Below, one piece after another: positions 1 through 11,885 of a stretch of DNA of 64,000 nucleotides (position 1 is the stretch's first letter; every line of letters starts with the position of its first letter). The position numbers and the translations under genes were made by a program. This DNA is from Volvariella volvacea V23 (Eukaryota > Basidiomycota > Agaricomycetes > Agaricales > Pluteaceae), in NCBI GenBank assembly GCA_000349905.1, contig KB722778.1, forward strand, positions 1 to 64,000, written 5' to 3'. The notes beneath the pieces are model-generated. The model made no database searches. It saw only the letters and a list, made by a program, of their open reading frames with translations, and had not been told where the DNA came from.

Positions 1-65
1 CCCCTAACCCCTAACCCCTAACCCCCTAACCCCTAACCCCCTAACCCCTAACCCCTAACCCCTAA
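1..65. repeat. telomere repeat tract (left chromosome end)
   Basis: Nine C-rich units read from the end: seven are CCCCTAA and two (units 4 and 6) are CCCCCTAA, giving TTAGGGG and TTAGGGGG on the G-rich strand. C-rich repeats at the 5' end of the plus strand are the orientation expected of a left chromosome end. Most Agaricomycetes are described with TTAGGG; runs of four to five G resemble the looser telomeres known from some other basidiomycetes such as Cryptococcus. The tract ends abruptly at CCGGG. Confidence 0.95.
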
Positions 66-697
66 CCGGGTGGCTGAAAGGTAAATGGTCTCGTTGACCA
101 CGGCGCCACACAGCGCCCCCCGGCCTTCTCGGGGACACCACTGCTTTGTCATACACACAAGTCCGAAGATTAGATAAGATACCAGCATCTCGGCAAATAA
201 GATCCCACAACGGCCATCTTGGCCCGTCTTGGCACGTCGCGCCCGTCGCGCCCTCCGGTCATCACGGCTACGCCACTGATGGTTTTAGTAAGTAAGTTAT
301 TGTTCTGTACATCGCTAATACGTCCTCCAAGTAAAAGCGATCAGAACTCGTGTCCGGTCAGCTCCGATACAGGTCCTGAAGAGTCTATAAAAGACAAAAC
401 TGGTTTGGTGGATAAACCCCACCAGTCGACCACATCGGCACCCTTACCCTCTTCACTCATCTTCTAGTCGTCGCTCGGGGCTCGCTCCTCCCTCCACCAG
501 TCAACCACATCGGCACCCTTATCCTCTTCACTCATCTTCTAGTCGTCGCTCCGCCCCTCGCTCCTCCCTAGATATTCTTTGGTGTTGAATAATTTGCCAC
601 CCATACCCAAGTCCAAATAAGATCCAGTCTAGAACTTACACAACGACGGATGCCAAAACTTTTGTACAATCACCTATATAAATCCACGGCGACACAC
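66..697. other. subtelomeric spacer
   Basis: This is sequence between the telomere and the stop codon of the first gene. It holds a tandem duplication (419-569) and a TATAAAAG element at 386-393 on the plus strand, about 30 bp ahead of that duplication. No open frame here shows a recognisable domain or an exon pattern. Whether the TATA element drives a subtelomeric transcript cannot be told from sequence. Confidence 0.6.
419..569. repeat. 75/76-bp tandem direct duplication
   Basis: Two adjacent copies begin with CCACCAGTC and end with CTCGCTCCTCCCT. Copy 1 is 419-493 and copy 2 is 494-569. They differ by a few substitutions and a one-base length change near TCGTCGCTC. The high identity points to a recent local duplication or to a subtelomeric minisatellite with only two units. 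Confidence 0.85.
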
Positions 698-2917
698 TCA
701 ACGTGCGCCAGCACCCGTATTGTCGCCATCTGCAATTCCATCTCTTGCACTGCTTTCACTCCTGTTCACCTCATTCACCGCCCCGTTGGTATCCTTCCCA
801 CCCAGTGCTGTCTCACGGATGTACAGCGAGGCCACGGCTCCACAGAACGCCGTTGCGACGGTAAACCTAAAGGCAATGTTGATTGCGTATTCGTAAGAGT
901 TTCGTACGATGAGCTGAGTTGCTGGGTCGAGGTCATTGATAGACGAGAGGGACTCTCGGACGCGGGTGATGATCTAAGTATGCAGTTGTGTAATGAATCA
1001 GAATGAAAAGAAGAACCCAAATGAATTTGGTAAAAAGAAGTGGAACCCATACCTTTTCCGCATCTTTGCCAGACAATTGAGCCTTCAGTGCGCTGCGGAG
1101 GAACGAGTTGACGATGGTGCTTCCAATAGAAAGACCAACTACGACGCCGAGGGAACGGAACAGATAGGAGACTAATATTCACTATTAGACCAACGTTCAT
1201 GTGCACATTACGTTCCAACAGACACATACCTGCCGTCGCGATGGCTTGATCTACCTGGCCAGCATTGGCAATGAGCGCAACGAGACTCGTCGTGATACCA
1301 CCACCTAAAAATGCATAAGAAAAGCTTCTCTGTTCACGAAAAAGACGCACCATTGGCGAGACTAATCATAAAAAGGCCTAACAAACATCAGAACAGGCCA
1401 AAAAGCAAATGAGGAAGACCCACCAGCAGCCACACCAGGCACGAGCCGCATCCACAGCCCACTAAACCCAACCAAGACGACACTGCCGGCCAACAAAAGC
1501 CAATAACATGCCACAGTGATCAGCCAGAACTTGCCCGAGGCCTGGATCGTCAGTCCGCCGGCCAAGGAGCCGATCAGGCTGCCCAAGACGCTGAGGATCA
1601 TCCACAAGCTTGCTTCGGATGCGGTTTTTCCGATGACGGCTTGGAAGTAGAGAGATACTTGGAAGAGGGTGCACATGCCGGCTGCCATGCCGAAGAAGTT
1701 GACAAGGTAGGCGGCAATGAGGGAAGGGTTGGCGATGATGCGTTTGGGGGCAAAAGGTTCCTTGGCGATGCTGAGCTCTATGAGGAGGAAGAGGGAGAAG
1801 AGGGCAACGAAAAGGATGGACGCCGTCAAAGTGTACTTGTCGTTCCAGGTGATGTTGCCGCCGCGGTCGAGTGCGAGAAGTAGGGAAAAGACGGCGAGGA
1901 TGAGGGTAAATGCGCCGGCAAAGTCTATGCGAAGGAATTTTGTGCGGAAGTCGGTGGCAGGGAGTTTGGGTAGTCTGAGCGAGAAAGAGACGGAGAGAAT
2001 GGCGAGGATGGCGATGGGAACCTGTATCAAGAACGCCCTGTGGAGAGGTGTAAGGACGATGGGAACGAACAATACGGCAACGCACCATCTCCACCCAATG
2101 GTATCGGTTAGGAAACCACCAAGTGGTGCGCCAGAGGCTGCCCCAAGCGAGAACACGATGTTGAGAACGCCTGAATGCGTGCTACTTTAAGAAGCGAACA
2201 CAAGTCTTGGTAAGAGACATACCTTGCCACGTCCCTCGCTCACGAAGAGGAACGACATCCGACATGATAATCGACACTACACTACGGAAATCAGCTCAAT
2301 TGCTGTAAAGTGCGGATCGACTCACGTTGTCATGCCCCCTCCGCCGATGCCCGCAATGGCTCGTGCGACGATGAGTTCGTGCATGGTCGTCGCAATGCCG
2401 CAGAGGAGAGAACCGATGACGAAAATGGTGTATGCTACGAGGAGGCATTGTTTGCGACCGAAAATGTCGCTGAGCTTGCCGTATAAAGGCCTGGGGACGC
2501 GTCAGTAAGGTGAGGAGCTGAACGCGATGGCGTACTGGAAACTAGTCGACGTCAGCAGGTACGACGTCGCGATCCAGCTCGTGCTTTGGAGCTGCTTCAG
2601 CTCGCTTCCAATGGCAGCATACGCTGTGTCGCGGCGATAAGCTTGCGAAAAGTGAGAGGCTGCCCAGCTTACAAGTCACGACAATTGTTCCGTCGAGTGC
2701 GGCGAGGAAGATTCCAAACGACATGGGTATCACCTGAACATCGTAAGTACGGTGCTTTGATGCGAAAAGGGAATAAACTCACCAGAGATAGGTAGGACGG
2801 GGGCTTTGTGGCCAAACCCTCGACGTCGCCGCTCCCACTGGCGATCCCGTCGTAGCCCGCATTCCGTCCGTTCTGCGAAGCGCGCGAGTTCAGCAGCGGC
2901 GCTGTTTCGTCGGCCAT
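698..2917 (-). CDS. MFS multidrug exporter, DHA2 (14-TM) type
   Basis: Likely a plasma or vacuolar membrane drug/H+ antiporter exporting toxic compounds or metabolites. The start is the ATG at 2917, opening MADETAPLLNSR, a usual cytosolic N-terminus for fungal DHA2 proteins. Joining about ten exons by GT-AG introns gives one uninterrupted frame to the stop at 698-700. Visible motifs in order are ALDGTIVVTSYAAIGSEL (TM1, motif D1), GKLSDIFGRK (motif A), VARAIAGIGGGGM (motif B region), SLGAASGAPLGGFLTDTIGW (antiporter motif C), GRW-type loop residues, then hydrophobic helices and the C-terminal SIGSTIVNSFLR and DPATQ segments typical of the family. No exon is missing, so the gene appears functional despite lying about 630 bp from the telomere. 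Substrate cannot be predicted. It is divergent from the next gene across a 136-bp spacer. Confidence 0.9.
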
Positions 2918-2975
2918 GGTAAAAGCGCCGGTGCGAACTCGAAAGGATGGGAATGCGAGTTCGTTAATGCCGCCA

Positions 2976-3003
2976 CCGCACGTGCGGACCGAGAGACCAC
3001 GTG
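2976..3003. promoter_or_regulatory. two CACGTG (E-box) elements in a divergent promoter
   Basis: The 136-bp gap between the divergent MFS gene and the plus-strand gene contains a perfect 12-bp palindrome CCGCACGTGCGG (2976-2987) and a second CACGTG (2998-3003). CACGTG is the core site of bHLH factors such as Cbf1/Pho4/SREBP types. A shared control of both genes is an inference from position. Confidence 0.5.
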
Positions 3004-3053
3004 ATGGCGAATTGGCACGCGCCGGCTGTCCTTCGTCCTTGTCCTCAACCACG

Positions 3054-4633
3054 ATGCCAATCCTCACCGCCATCGAGCCGCCCGGCAGCAGCGCCCCCGT
3101 CTTCGTCTCTGGCGACATCCCCGAAAACCAGCTCTACCTCCCCTTCCACGATGTCCACGCGTCCGAGCCCCCCGACAACGAGACCACCAATGTCCCCGTC
3201 GTCCGTCTCGACCTGGACATCATTCCCGACACCATTGCCTCGAAACTGGCCGTGAGTTTCCTAGGGCATGTGCTGTTCCTCAAGTCCCAGGTGCCTTTGT
3301 AAGTCGTCCGTCGTTGTGCCATTCTTGTGCTCATTTCCATAGCCCCGTCGTCCAGCTTGCACGAATACCGGAACCCAAGGTGCGTCGGATCTCCTGACTT
3401 CGACTCGTTTAACCCAATCTCCCACAGAACGGGCGTGCGAAACGGCGTCGCCAGGAGTTTCTCGACGTCTTCGACACCCTCTCTTCTCATTTGGACACGA
3501 CCTTCACCGCCCTGTCCACCGCCTTGGCCCTCAGTGGCACACCGGCCGATAGCCCTGCCTCCAACGACCAAAATGCCCCACCACCCACCAATCCTGCCAC
3601 CGGTCCTTCCCGCGAATCTGGTCTCGTGTATATCGCCTTCGCATTTGGGCCCAACATCATCACATCAAAATCACGCATCATCCTCGCCCTCGACGGCTTC
3701 CAGTTCAAGGTCTGGGGCGAAAGGGACGATTTCGTCCAAAATCAACCCACCCCCCCACGTCCAGACCTCGACGCCAAAGAGGAGCAAGCAGCTGAAGAAG
3801 AGCTCGAGAACGATGCCACTGCCAGTGAAGCGGGTAGCGTCACCGAATCCATAATCTCGTTCGACAACGACTACGACCGCTATGTCCCCTCCCCGACCTT
3901 CTCCAGCTCTGAAGATGGTGACTCGGTCCCTCCATCCGATCCCGACTCTGTCATAACCCCTCTGCACAACGAGCCTCTTCCTCGATCCCCCAGACCTCCC
4001 CTCTTCCCTCTCCCCATCAGCACCGGTCCTCCTGCTTTTGATTCATCGTCTGAGGACGAGAGCGAGGAGGAGGATGCCCCTCCCCCTTCAAGTTCCCAAA
4101 TGCCTCCCCCGCCTGCTGCCACTTTTGCTTCAAACACTGAAGAGCGGAGAACCTTGTACTCTGCTGATCGATTGCTCTCCAGAACGCTCGCCCTCGCCGA
4201 TGCCGAGGGATACAGCCTATCTGCAGACATGGGTATGTATTCTCTTTGTATTTGTGTCTTTATATTCATCTTGCTATTAGATGCTACACAAACTCACGTA
4301 CTACTTCGCGCCCCAAGACGATTCGCTCATCCCGCCTGGATACCCCGACAGAACGTCACAGCCACAATGGATGAGTCTCTCAAAACGTTCCTTGAGCATA
4401 CCCACACTGGCGTTGAAGTCGATGTCAGGGCTAGCGACCGCGTAAATGGCTTCAAATCCAGAAAACTCAAGAGACTCGAAGGTGTTTGGGTCAAGGCCAG
4501 AGGACCAACGCCGGCAGATGAAGCTGAAGAACGTGGCGAGGTTGTTGCGCTCGATGAACCCCAAGGGAACGAGATGGATGAGATGATTTGGTGGAGCTGG
4601 GATGGAAAGCTCAACGGCCTTGAAGACTGGTAA
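3054..4633 (+). CDS. unrecognised acidic protein, intact
   Basis: I do not recognise the family. The start is the ATG at 3054 (MPILTAIEPPGSSAPVF). Introns at about 3300-3343, 3380-3428 and 4232-4280 join into a single frame ending EDW at 4633. The N-terminal 130 residues read as a folded, possibly beta-rich domain. A Pro/Asn-rich linker follows, then a conserved-looking block (YIAFAFGPNIITSKSRIILA) ending VWGERDDF, a long Asp/Glu/Ser/Pro-rich probably disordered middle, and a C-terminal domain rich in Lys/Arg ending in WWSWDGKLNGLEDW. There is no signal peptide or membrane segment. Codon use is C-rich at third positions in the first half, unlike the P450 genes further in, which suggests a core rather than accessory gene. 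It shares a 136-bp divergent promoter with the MFS exporter. Function unknown. Confidence 0.75.
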
Positions 4634-7600
4634 ACGTCGCTACATATTCATTCGTACGTCGATTGCCTGCTGCTTTCACTCCTTCTATGCATTGCTCTTA
4701 TACATGTCGATATCTGCTACATCGTACATTTTACCTGTTGCTTCCCTCCCGTTCCCTTACCGCCGTCTCCCTAAATTTATTGTCATTACATCCGTACACG
4801 CAATAGTATATACAGCCTCGCAAATACTATGTATCATACCTGCCATTGTTCTGTTCACCGCTGACGTTCTATCAATAATTTCGTACAACCTCCCTCACGT
4901 GCATACTCACTCTCGCATACTTCCCCACCAGCATGACTCCCTGCCCAGTATTCTCCCACATGACCCTATCGCATTGCAAATACGATTGAATTGACTCTTT
5001 CCATATGCAAGTGTCACATGCCCGCCCATTCACTCACGTTTACAGTATCCCTTGCGAGAACTCGAGCTCGTATAACTGGCACGCCCGACCCTATCACTTG
5101 ACCTACTCTTGGCTCACGAGGTTGGAGTCCAGGGAACGCCGTGAGGTGCTCACACGACGATCAGGAATTTCTGATGGTCATTTTGCGTTTTTCGTGAAAT
5201 TTTTTCGACTTGGAGAACCTCGTGGATGTGTGATTAGTGGGCGATGAAGCGCCTGCTGCCACGGATGCCGACAGCGCCTTCTTTCCAACCTGAATACCGC
5301 CGGTGAGTGAACTAATAATACCCAACGTTCAATTTTTCTTGCTAACAAAAGTGGACTTGATTCATAGAATAGCAACTAATAATCGCCACCGCTAGGTTAT
5401 TCAGGCAGAGTACGTACAACGAATGTGGTACCTTGAACCTTCTATCATTGAGCAGTGAACTTTGACTCAAAGCCGTCCTTGTCCTCTTCTCGTTCTCGTG
5501 AATACATGCACATTTTCATTTCACGCTCACACCCCTTCAGGTGCGCTTGCTGCCGATTGGAACTCAATACCCTCGGCTTGTGGGCTCTTTTTTTTTGAGC
5601 TTCCATCATTCGACCTCCAGGCCCCGATGTCAACTCATCGTCAGGGAAGAAGCCGGCTGTATTGTATTCTCGATATCACATCCTTGTGTGGATGCGGGGA
5701 TATCAAACTGTACCTGTAAGTGAGTTCTAGAATGCAGCCATTCACAACCGTTCCATCGGCATTGACACGTCGTTGGTGCTTGTGGAGCGTTCTGCGTTTT
5801 GGACTCCTGAAGTGTTTTTGTCGTGTTGTGCTCGTTCGTTCGGTGGCAGTGGTCTCCAAGTGGTATGCTGTCGCTGTGTACCACCTGAGCAGTTTATGTT
5901 TACGGCGCATCATCAAGGGTCATTATCCGTTATTTACTATCGGTGTGTGCGTGCGGTGCCCGAAAGTCATGTTGCTGCACATTGTGGGGTTCCGGGAGAA
6001 GCTCGTGTCCGTTCCTTGTTCTTTTTCTGGTCTTTTTGTGTTTACTCGAATGTTCATGCTGAGAATGAAGGATTCTCCTGAAACAGGTCGAAGAAGACTC
6101 GCGTATCATGCCATTCGAGTGCCCATCAAATATACAAGCACGGCTTGAGGAGCTGAACGGTATGGATTTCCCAGAGCTCGATGGTGAAGGAGCTGATCAT
6201 CAGTTTTCAGGTCCGCTTACGAGAGTAACGACAATAATGCTTGCCGCGTGTCAGGGAGAGTCTTCTCAAGGGACCGAGAACTGACCCCGCATCACCCACG
6301 TTTGGGAACCTGGTCCTTGGGCTCAGAGTGACACGTTATTTGGATTTGGTGGTGGGGCAGGGTTAGAAGATAGGAGGTACCGGTACAAAGATGGTAATGA
6401 GTGCCCGTAGATGATATTGGTGGCTGTGATGCATGGGGGAGGGCGGGGCGGATACTGAGAGTGGGAGTAGGTGAGCTGGCATCCGTTCTGGTTGGACGTG
6501 ATGCACTAAAGCGGACTTGCAGGATAGGAATCGAATTTGATTAGAGAGTTGGAATTCCAGCTCGTAGTACGATGCGCTACAGGTCAAATCCGAGTTGGAG
6601 AATGAACGGCGAATATTGAAATTCGGACCCTAAATGCACTCGCCTGTATTTTCTTGACAATCGTCGGCCATACTAGAGTATGTGGAGCGTAATAAATTAC
6701 TGAATATGGATGCTGAATTAGGTTTCAGGCTTTCTTTGATGACCATCTCAAAAGTTCGGTGCTGTTAGCGAAAAATTCATTTCGTCGTGGACGCCAATGC
6801 AGAACTCGCCCAATTCCTTATTTTCTGCTCGTCAACTCGCTGAAGATACCTACCAAAGTCTAAGCCCATATGCATGCCTGTTATCATTAGACGAGGGAAC
6901 TAGAAAGGCTCTAGAACACCAAGAACACTCCTGTGGTTGTGCTGTCGTAAAGATTAGCATCTTCCCCCAATACTAATATCGGTTAGTCCGTTGTTCCAGT
7001 CGCCCATTCTCCGGGATGGGTCTACCACAGAGCTCTAGTTGATCTCTTTGAAGTTTGCATTTGGAAATCCGCACTCTTGTTCGGCAATGCACCATATTGA
7101 GTTGATTCCTAGTCTAAGCAGTCGTCAAGGAAATCGACAAGGTGTCGAGGCACCATGCTTGTGAGTGACCCTTCATTTATCCACATATTCGTCATTTGCG
7201 CAGGCACGTTAGGTACTTCACTTCATTGGAAGTGTTTGTGGAGACTTGAATCTGTCTTGCAGTTTGCTCGCAATTGGGGAAGGGCCGCCCTTCGACCATA
7301 ACCGGTATTGGTCTTGCTGGAATCCCAACCTGTCAGGACGGATCAGTACTGAAACTCCTGGCGCTGAATCGCAGCCGTTACGGCCACCGATAAGGACTTT
7401 GAGGACCTTGGATGCCAAGAATATCGACCTGGACTTATGCTGTGGGTCCTGTATTGCTTTGAGCGCGTCATAGAGTTCACGTCCAACCAACCGGATGCGC
7501 AGCCAAATGCTACTCCTTCTTTCTCCAATCGGTCGCCGGGTATAAGCAGCGAGAACAGTGTGAGTCCTGATCAATCTGACACTAGTACATGTACTAATGG

Positions 7601-8443
7601 TGGTGCCACCAAATGGGGTATCAGAACGCCTAAAGTTCAGCTTGTCAATTACTTGCTGACCCTCTCAATCTACTTGTCGGCTAGGTATGTCATAAGTTGA
7701 CATTATACTCGGATGTTTGCTGTTATTTTACCCACGGCCGTTGAGGTATCCTACGGTGGACCACTCCTCAATGTCACGAACAAGGACAAGTAATACGCGC
7801 TGCCAACGGTTCCTGAGCATACCACAAGGATGACTCCTCTGCACTTCTCCCCGCATCCTGAGCTTTGAAATAGAGATCTGAAGTTCTCTATTGCACTTTC
7901 TGCGCTTGAACAAAGTATGGAGTTACCACCATACATAGGATGTGCAATGCGCAGAACAGCCCAGTTCTACCCTTGAGTCCACCATCTAGGAACATGAGTA
8001 GTATATTATACTAAGCTCGACAATTTTAACCATCATCCTTGGACCACTTACAATAATAACGACTGTAACGACGCACTCCTTTTCAGGGAGGCTTTTTATG
8101 ATACTGAACATGGCCTCGCGTCACCCACATGTCTGGCTGAGACGCGACATGGAATCCAATATCTACGTCTGGGCCGTGACTGCTTATGCACCATCATATC
8201 ACTTCTACCCTAGAACAGGCATCAGTAAAAGCAATAGCCACAGGTTGAATGATGACCGCAACCCATAGAAGTATGTCACTCATTACCCCAATGAGTCTGT
8301 GGCATCGCTATACGTGCTACCGACGGCATCCAGAGGTCATTCATGCTGGCAGGGTGAGACGATTGGGGAAACTTATTTCAGGATCAGTATATTAGCTACT
8401 TTGGTTGCATATCTACCACGACAACCCACCTTCAACCACTCTA
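4634..8443. other. 3.8-kb region without a supportable gene
   Basis: Downstream of 4633 the sequence is pyrimidine-rich and looks like a 3' untranslated region to about 5000. From 5000 to 8440 there are only short open frames on both strands, often overlapping each other, without domains or consistent splice-site chains. A minus-strand stretch near 5760 encodes CRWNGC, a start reminiscent of a fungal C2H2 zinc finger, but no paired histidines or flanking exons could be assembled. The last few hundred bases hold the P450 promoter. Confidence 0.5.
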
Positions 8444-10607
8444 ATGGAAAGAGCAGTAGTCTTTGCAGGTCTCCTATGCCTTCTCTATTTTTCTCGCAAG
8501 ACAGTTAAGCTTCCTGTACCGCCCGGTCCCAAAGGAAGGTTTCTCCTTGGAAATGTAGGTGACCTACCGAAAAGCCATGAATGGGTGGCATATGCCAAAT
8601 GGGCAAAGATGTTCGGTAGGCTATTCCTTGTGCGGGATTAAGCATTTAGACTGATTGGAACGATCGACGACCAGACTCAGATATCCTTTATCTGAACATG
8701 GCTGGACAGAGCGTAGTTGTTCTCTGCTCTATTTCTTCTGTTCAGGAGCTGCTTGAACGTCGCTCGGCACTCTATTCTAGCAGGTAGTTACCCCTCTTCT
8801 TCATTGGGGCTCACGTGGACGACCGCATTAGGCCTCGACTTCCAATGATTGGTGAGCTGATGGGATGGGATTTTGCGTTTGTGTTTATGAAGTATGGTTA
8901 GTACACTAATCGGTATTTTCAAATAGATTGGAGACTTGATGAACCCCTTACAGGACCTAAATGGTGAGTCCTACCTTCCTTGATCTAATGAGTCCTATCA
9001 ACGTCGACGAAGGCGGAGGCACAGAAAATTGATGTCACAATCGTTCCGCCCTTCCGCTGTCGCCAAGTTCCAACCGCATATCCGCAAGTCAACACATACA
9101 CTCCTGCGAAACCTCGCCATGAGACCCAACAATTTTGAGTATTATATCCGCCAGTAAGTCGACCTGTGACTTCTCTATGACCATACCCTTCTTACGATAC
9201 TATTAGTATGGCTGCGGAGTTGATACTTCTAATCACATATGGTATTCAGGTCCAACCAGAGAACGATCCTCTTGTTCAATTAGCAGAAAGAGCGTTAACC
9301 ACCTTAACTGAGAATACAGTCCCAGGGAAATGGCTCGTCGATGCATTCCCTTGGTTAAAATATGTCCCAGAATGGTTACCGTTCACCCAATTCAAGCACC
9401 TGGCAAAGGAATGGAAAAAATATGCAACAAGCATGGTAGAAGTACCTTATCGAGCAGTACGGGAGGACATTGTGAGTTTTTATCTTTTTGTTCTAAACGT
9501 GTCGTGTATGTGTACCACTACCTATCAGCTTTTGGGACGAAGTATTAATTGCCTTGTTGCTGAGGGATTGAGAGATATTGGTGACTCTAAATACTCCGAA
9601 GAATGGGAGGGTGTAGTTAAAAATGTTGCAGGAATGGTGTATACAGGTAAATCCAACTATTTTCGTGGCTTCCATGGTACTCACACAGAACCGATTAGGT
9701 GCAAGTGATACAGTAAGTTAGTAATCTATCACCAAGGCATGCCTCAATTATTGCGAGTTAGACCGTCGCTACAATTTTGAATGGCATCCTGGCATTGATG
9801 TGTTATCCTGAAGTCCTCAAGAAAGCACAAGCCGAAATAGATGCCCTTGTACCACCTGGGCGGCTTCCAGAGCTCGAGGATCAAAAGTCACTGCCATATC
9901 TCGCTGCAGTAATCAAAGAAATTTGGAGGTGGTCCCCGGTTGTCCCATATGGTAAGGGTATATCAACAGCTTGAAACTAGTGTTCTTAATCCGTTTTAGT
10001 TGTCCACTTTATCGAAACCGAGGACGTCTACAAGGGGTATAGAATACCAGCACAATCAATAGTTGTTGCAAATATATGGTAGGTTCTAGAGTTCCATCTT
10101 CGGTGCCTGAGAGGTCGAAGAAGCGATATTAGGGCAATGTGTCATGACGAAGTAGCATATCCAGACTCGTTCACATTTAATCCTGAGAGGTTTCTCAAAG
10201 ACGGAGAGTTGAACACTAGTGCACGAGATCCAGAAGGCATCGTATTTGGGTTTGGTCGACGGTTAGTTTGATATACTTTCCGTATCGAAATTTGATCGCC
10301 ATTACATATTGACAGGGATTGTCCCGGAAAGCATTTTGCTTCCATGTCAGTTTGGCTGACCATGGCATGCATAATCGCACTATTCGATATCTCCAAACCT
10401 GTGGATGAGAACGGGAATATTATAGAGCCAACGATTGAATGGGAATCTGCTAGCGTTGCGTATGGCCGTATTTAAATGCCAGTTATCTCTCAACTAATAT
10501 ACTCCGACAGGCACCCCGTTCCCTTCAAATGTCGAATTGTGCCACGCTCAGATAACGCAGCTGCTTTAATTCAACAGACGGAGAAGTACGAATATTTCAC
10601 TGAATAA
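8444..10607 (+). CDS. cytochrome P450 monooxygenase (P450-1), intact
   Basis: A microsomal class II P450 of about 511 residues that would oxidise a small hydrophobic substrate with electrons from cytochrome P450 reductase. Start ATG 8444 gives a short N-terminal membrane anchor followed by the hinge PPGPKGRFLLGN. Ten or so short introns splice cleanly, including a 10-nt microexon GACCTAAATG coding the junction G-P-K-W. Landmarks: WRRHRK C-helix (~120), oxygen-activation motif ASDTT in the I helix (~296-300), K-helix KEIWRW (ExxR, ~350), FNPERF (~406) and heme loop FGFGRRDCPGKHF with the cysteine ligand at about residue 434. It ends KYEYFTE at 10607. The type resembles fungal proteins auto-annotated as O-methylsterigmatocystin oxidoreductase; I assign no CYP number. 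It lies 26 kb from its relatives in the array at 36.7-63 kb. Confidence 0.92.
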
Positions 10608-11885
10608 ATCCAGCTATTATCAATGGTTGAGTTTACATCCTATATATTGGCATCGTAGATAGAGTCCAATTCTCGATGCATTGAATCCCCACACTTCCTC
10701 AAAGCTGAAGATTGTAATGAAAACTTGACTGATTACACTGATGTCCAAAGGTGAGCATTCGGTACGCCAACCCACAATCGTTGGCGATGAGCGCCTACAT
10801 ATGCTTTGGGGCATCTGCATCATCGTCCGATACATTAGACTTGCCTTCACCATTATTGACACGCAATCTGTATCTTCCCTCCGCCGAATATCAGTGCATC
10901 AGCACTATTTGATACCGGAGTGTGACAGCGATTATCCGCTTACTTGCTCAAATATCATGTCCATTACGCACCTGATAAATCTGCGCCAGCTGCTCTGCAC
11001 CCTTAAATGCCTCAAGTGTGAAGTTATGCGACAGCTTGAACCAGAAATGAAAACCAACTTTACGGGGACTTTTACTAATCGAACCGGTTAACCGTAAGAT
11101 TGATCGTCGGTGGACAGTTGGCATATAGTCCTGGGTCCCTCTAGTTCCGTCTTTGCGGCTCCTGGCCTCATCCAGTGTACGAGCTTACAAGTGGCTACAT
11201 ACGGAATGGAACACTCCTACTTTGCTTCAATATGAAACAGGAGGTGTCATTCATAAGGCGGAAGTACGGAAGGCTGGAAGGAACAGTCTACCATCTATCA
11301 CCGCGATGTCAGACGGGATGACCAGGGTTTGGCCCTCAGTTGATCGACATTAACGACATGGTATTCATCGGTGTGCACTAGTGCATCAGAGAGAAGGAGC
11401 CTATTCTACCCAACGGGACGCCAGGCAGTACGATTTCTATAGGTGCGGCAGCATATGGGATTCTTTACGAAAATATGGAACACAATGGAATCTGTACAAA
11501 ATTGTCTTTAATCAATTGAAGTGGTCGATGCTCACTATTCGCATTGTATTTCGGATCTCGAGGACTGAGGTAATGACACCTTAGCTGTTCAGCGGCCGTT
11601 AGTTGACTTATAAGGCGAAGGACTCGACATGCCGTAGGTGGCGTGGGCAGGTAATTCATGAAGACACCCTGCATGGGCGTGCAGCCCGGTGTGCGTTGAG
11701 GTAAGTGATCCCAAGAGAAGCAGCGGGCATTCTTCGCCTGCACTAGAGAAATCGGGCGCGTAAGCTCCTTACGAACGATCACAAGCTATATCTGATGACG
11801 GCGGGTCAGGAAGTCCATATATACTCGACGAACAGAACTCACTGTAGCATCCTCACTCGGTCCTCTTCCCCACCTCGGAGTTGCG
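10608..11885. other. intergenic region, no gene seen
   Basis: Short overlapping frames only. The longest plus-strand frame (10741-11091) has no domain, no splice continuation and composition like its surroundings. The final part probably holds the promoter of the HsbA-like gene. Confidence 0.5.

Noticed and set aside
650..1006. 118-codon plus-strand frame beside the telomere
   Set aside because: It lies antisense over exons of the MFS exporter, which assembles as a complete protein on the other strand.
5641..6148. Overlapping frames on both strands, including a zinc-finger-like CRWNGC on minus
   Set aside because: No paired histidines, no chain of splice sites and no conserved domain. Overlapping frames cannot all be real.
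10741..11091. 116-codon plus-strand frame downstream of P450-1
   Set aside because: No signal peptide, domain or splicing pattern, and its composition is like flanking intergenic DNA.
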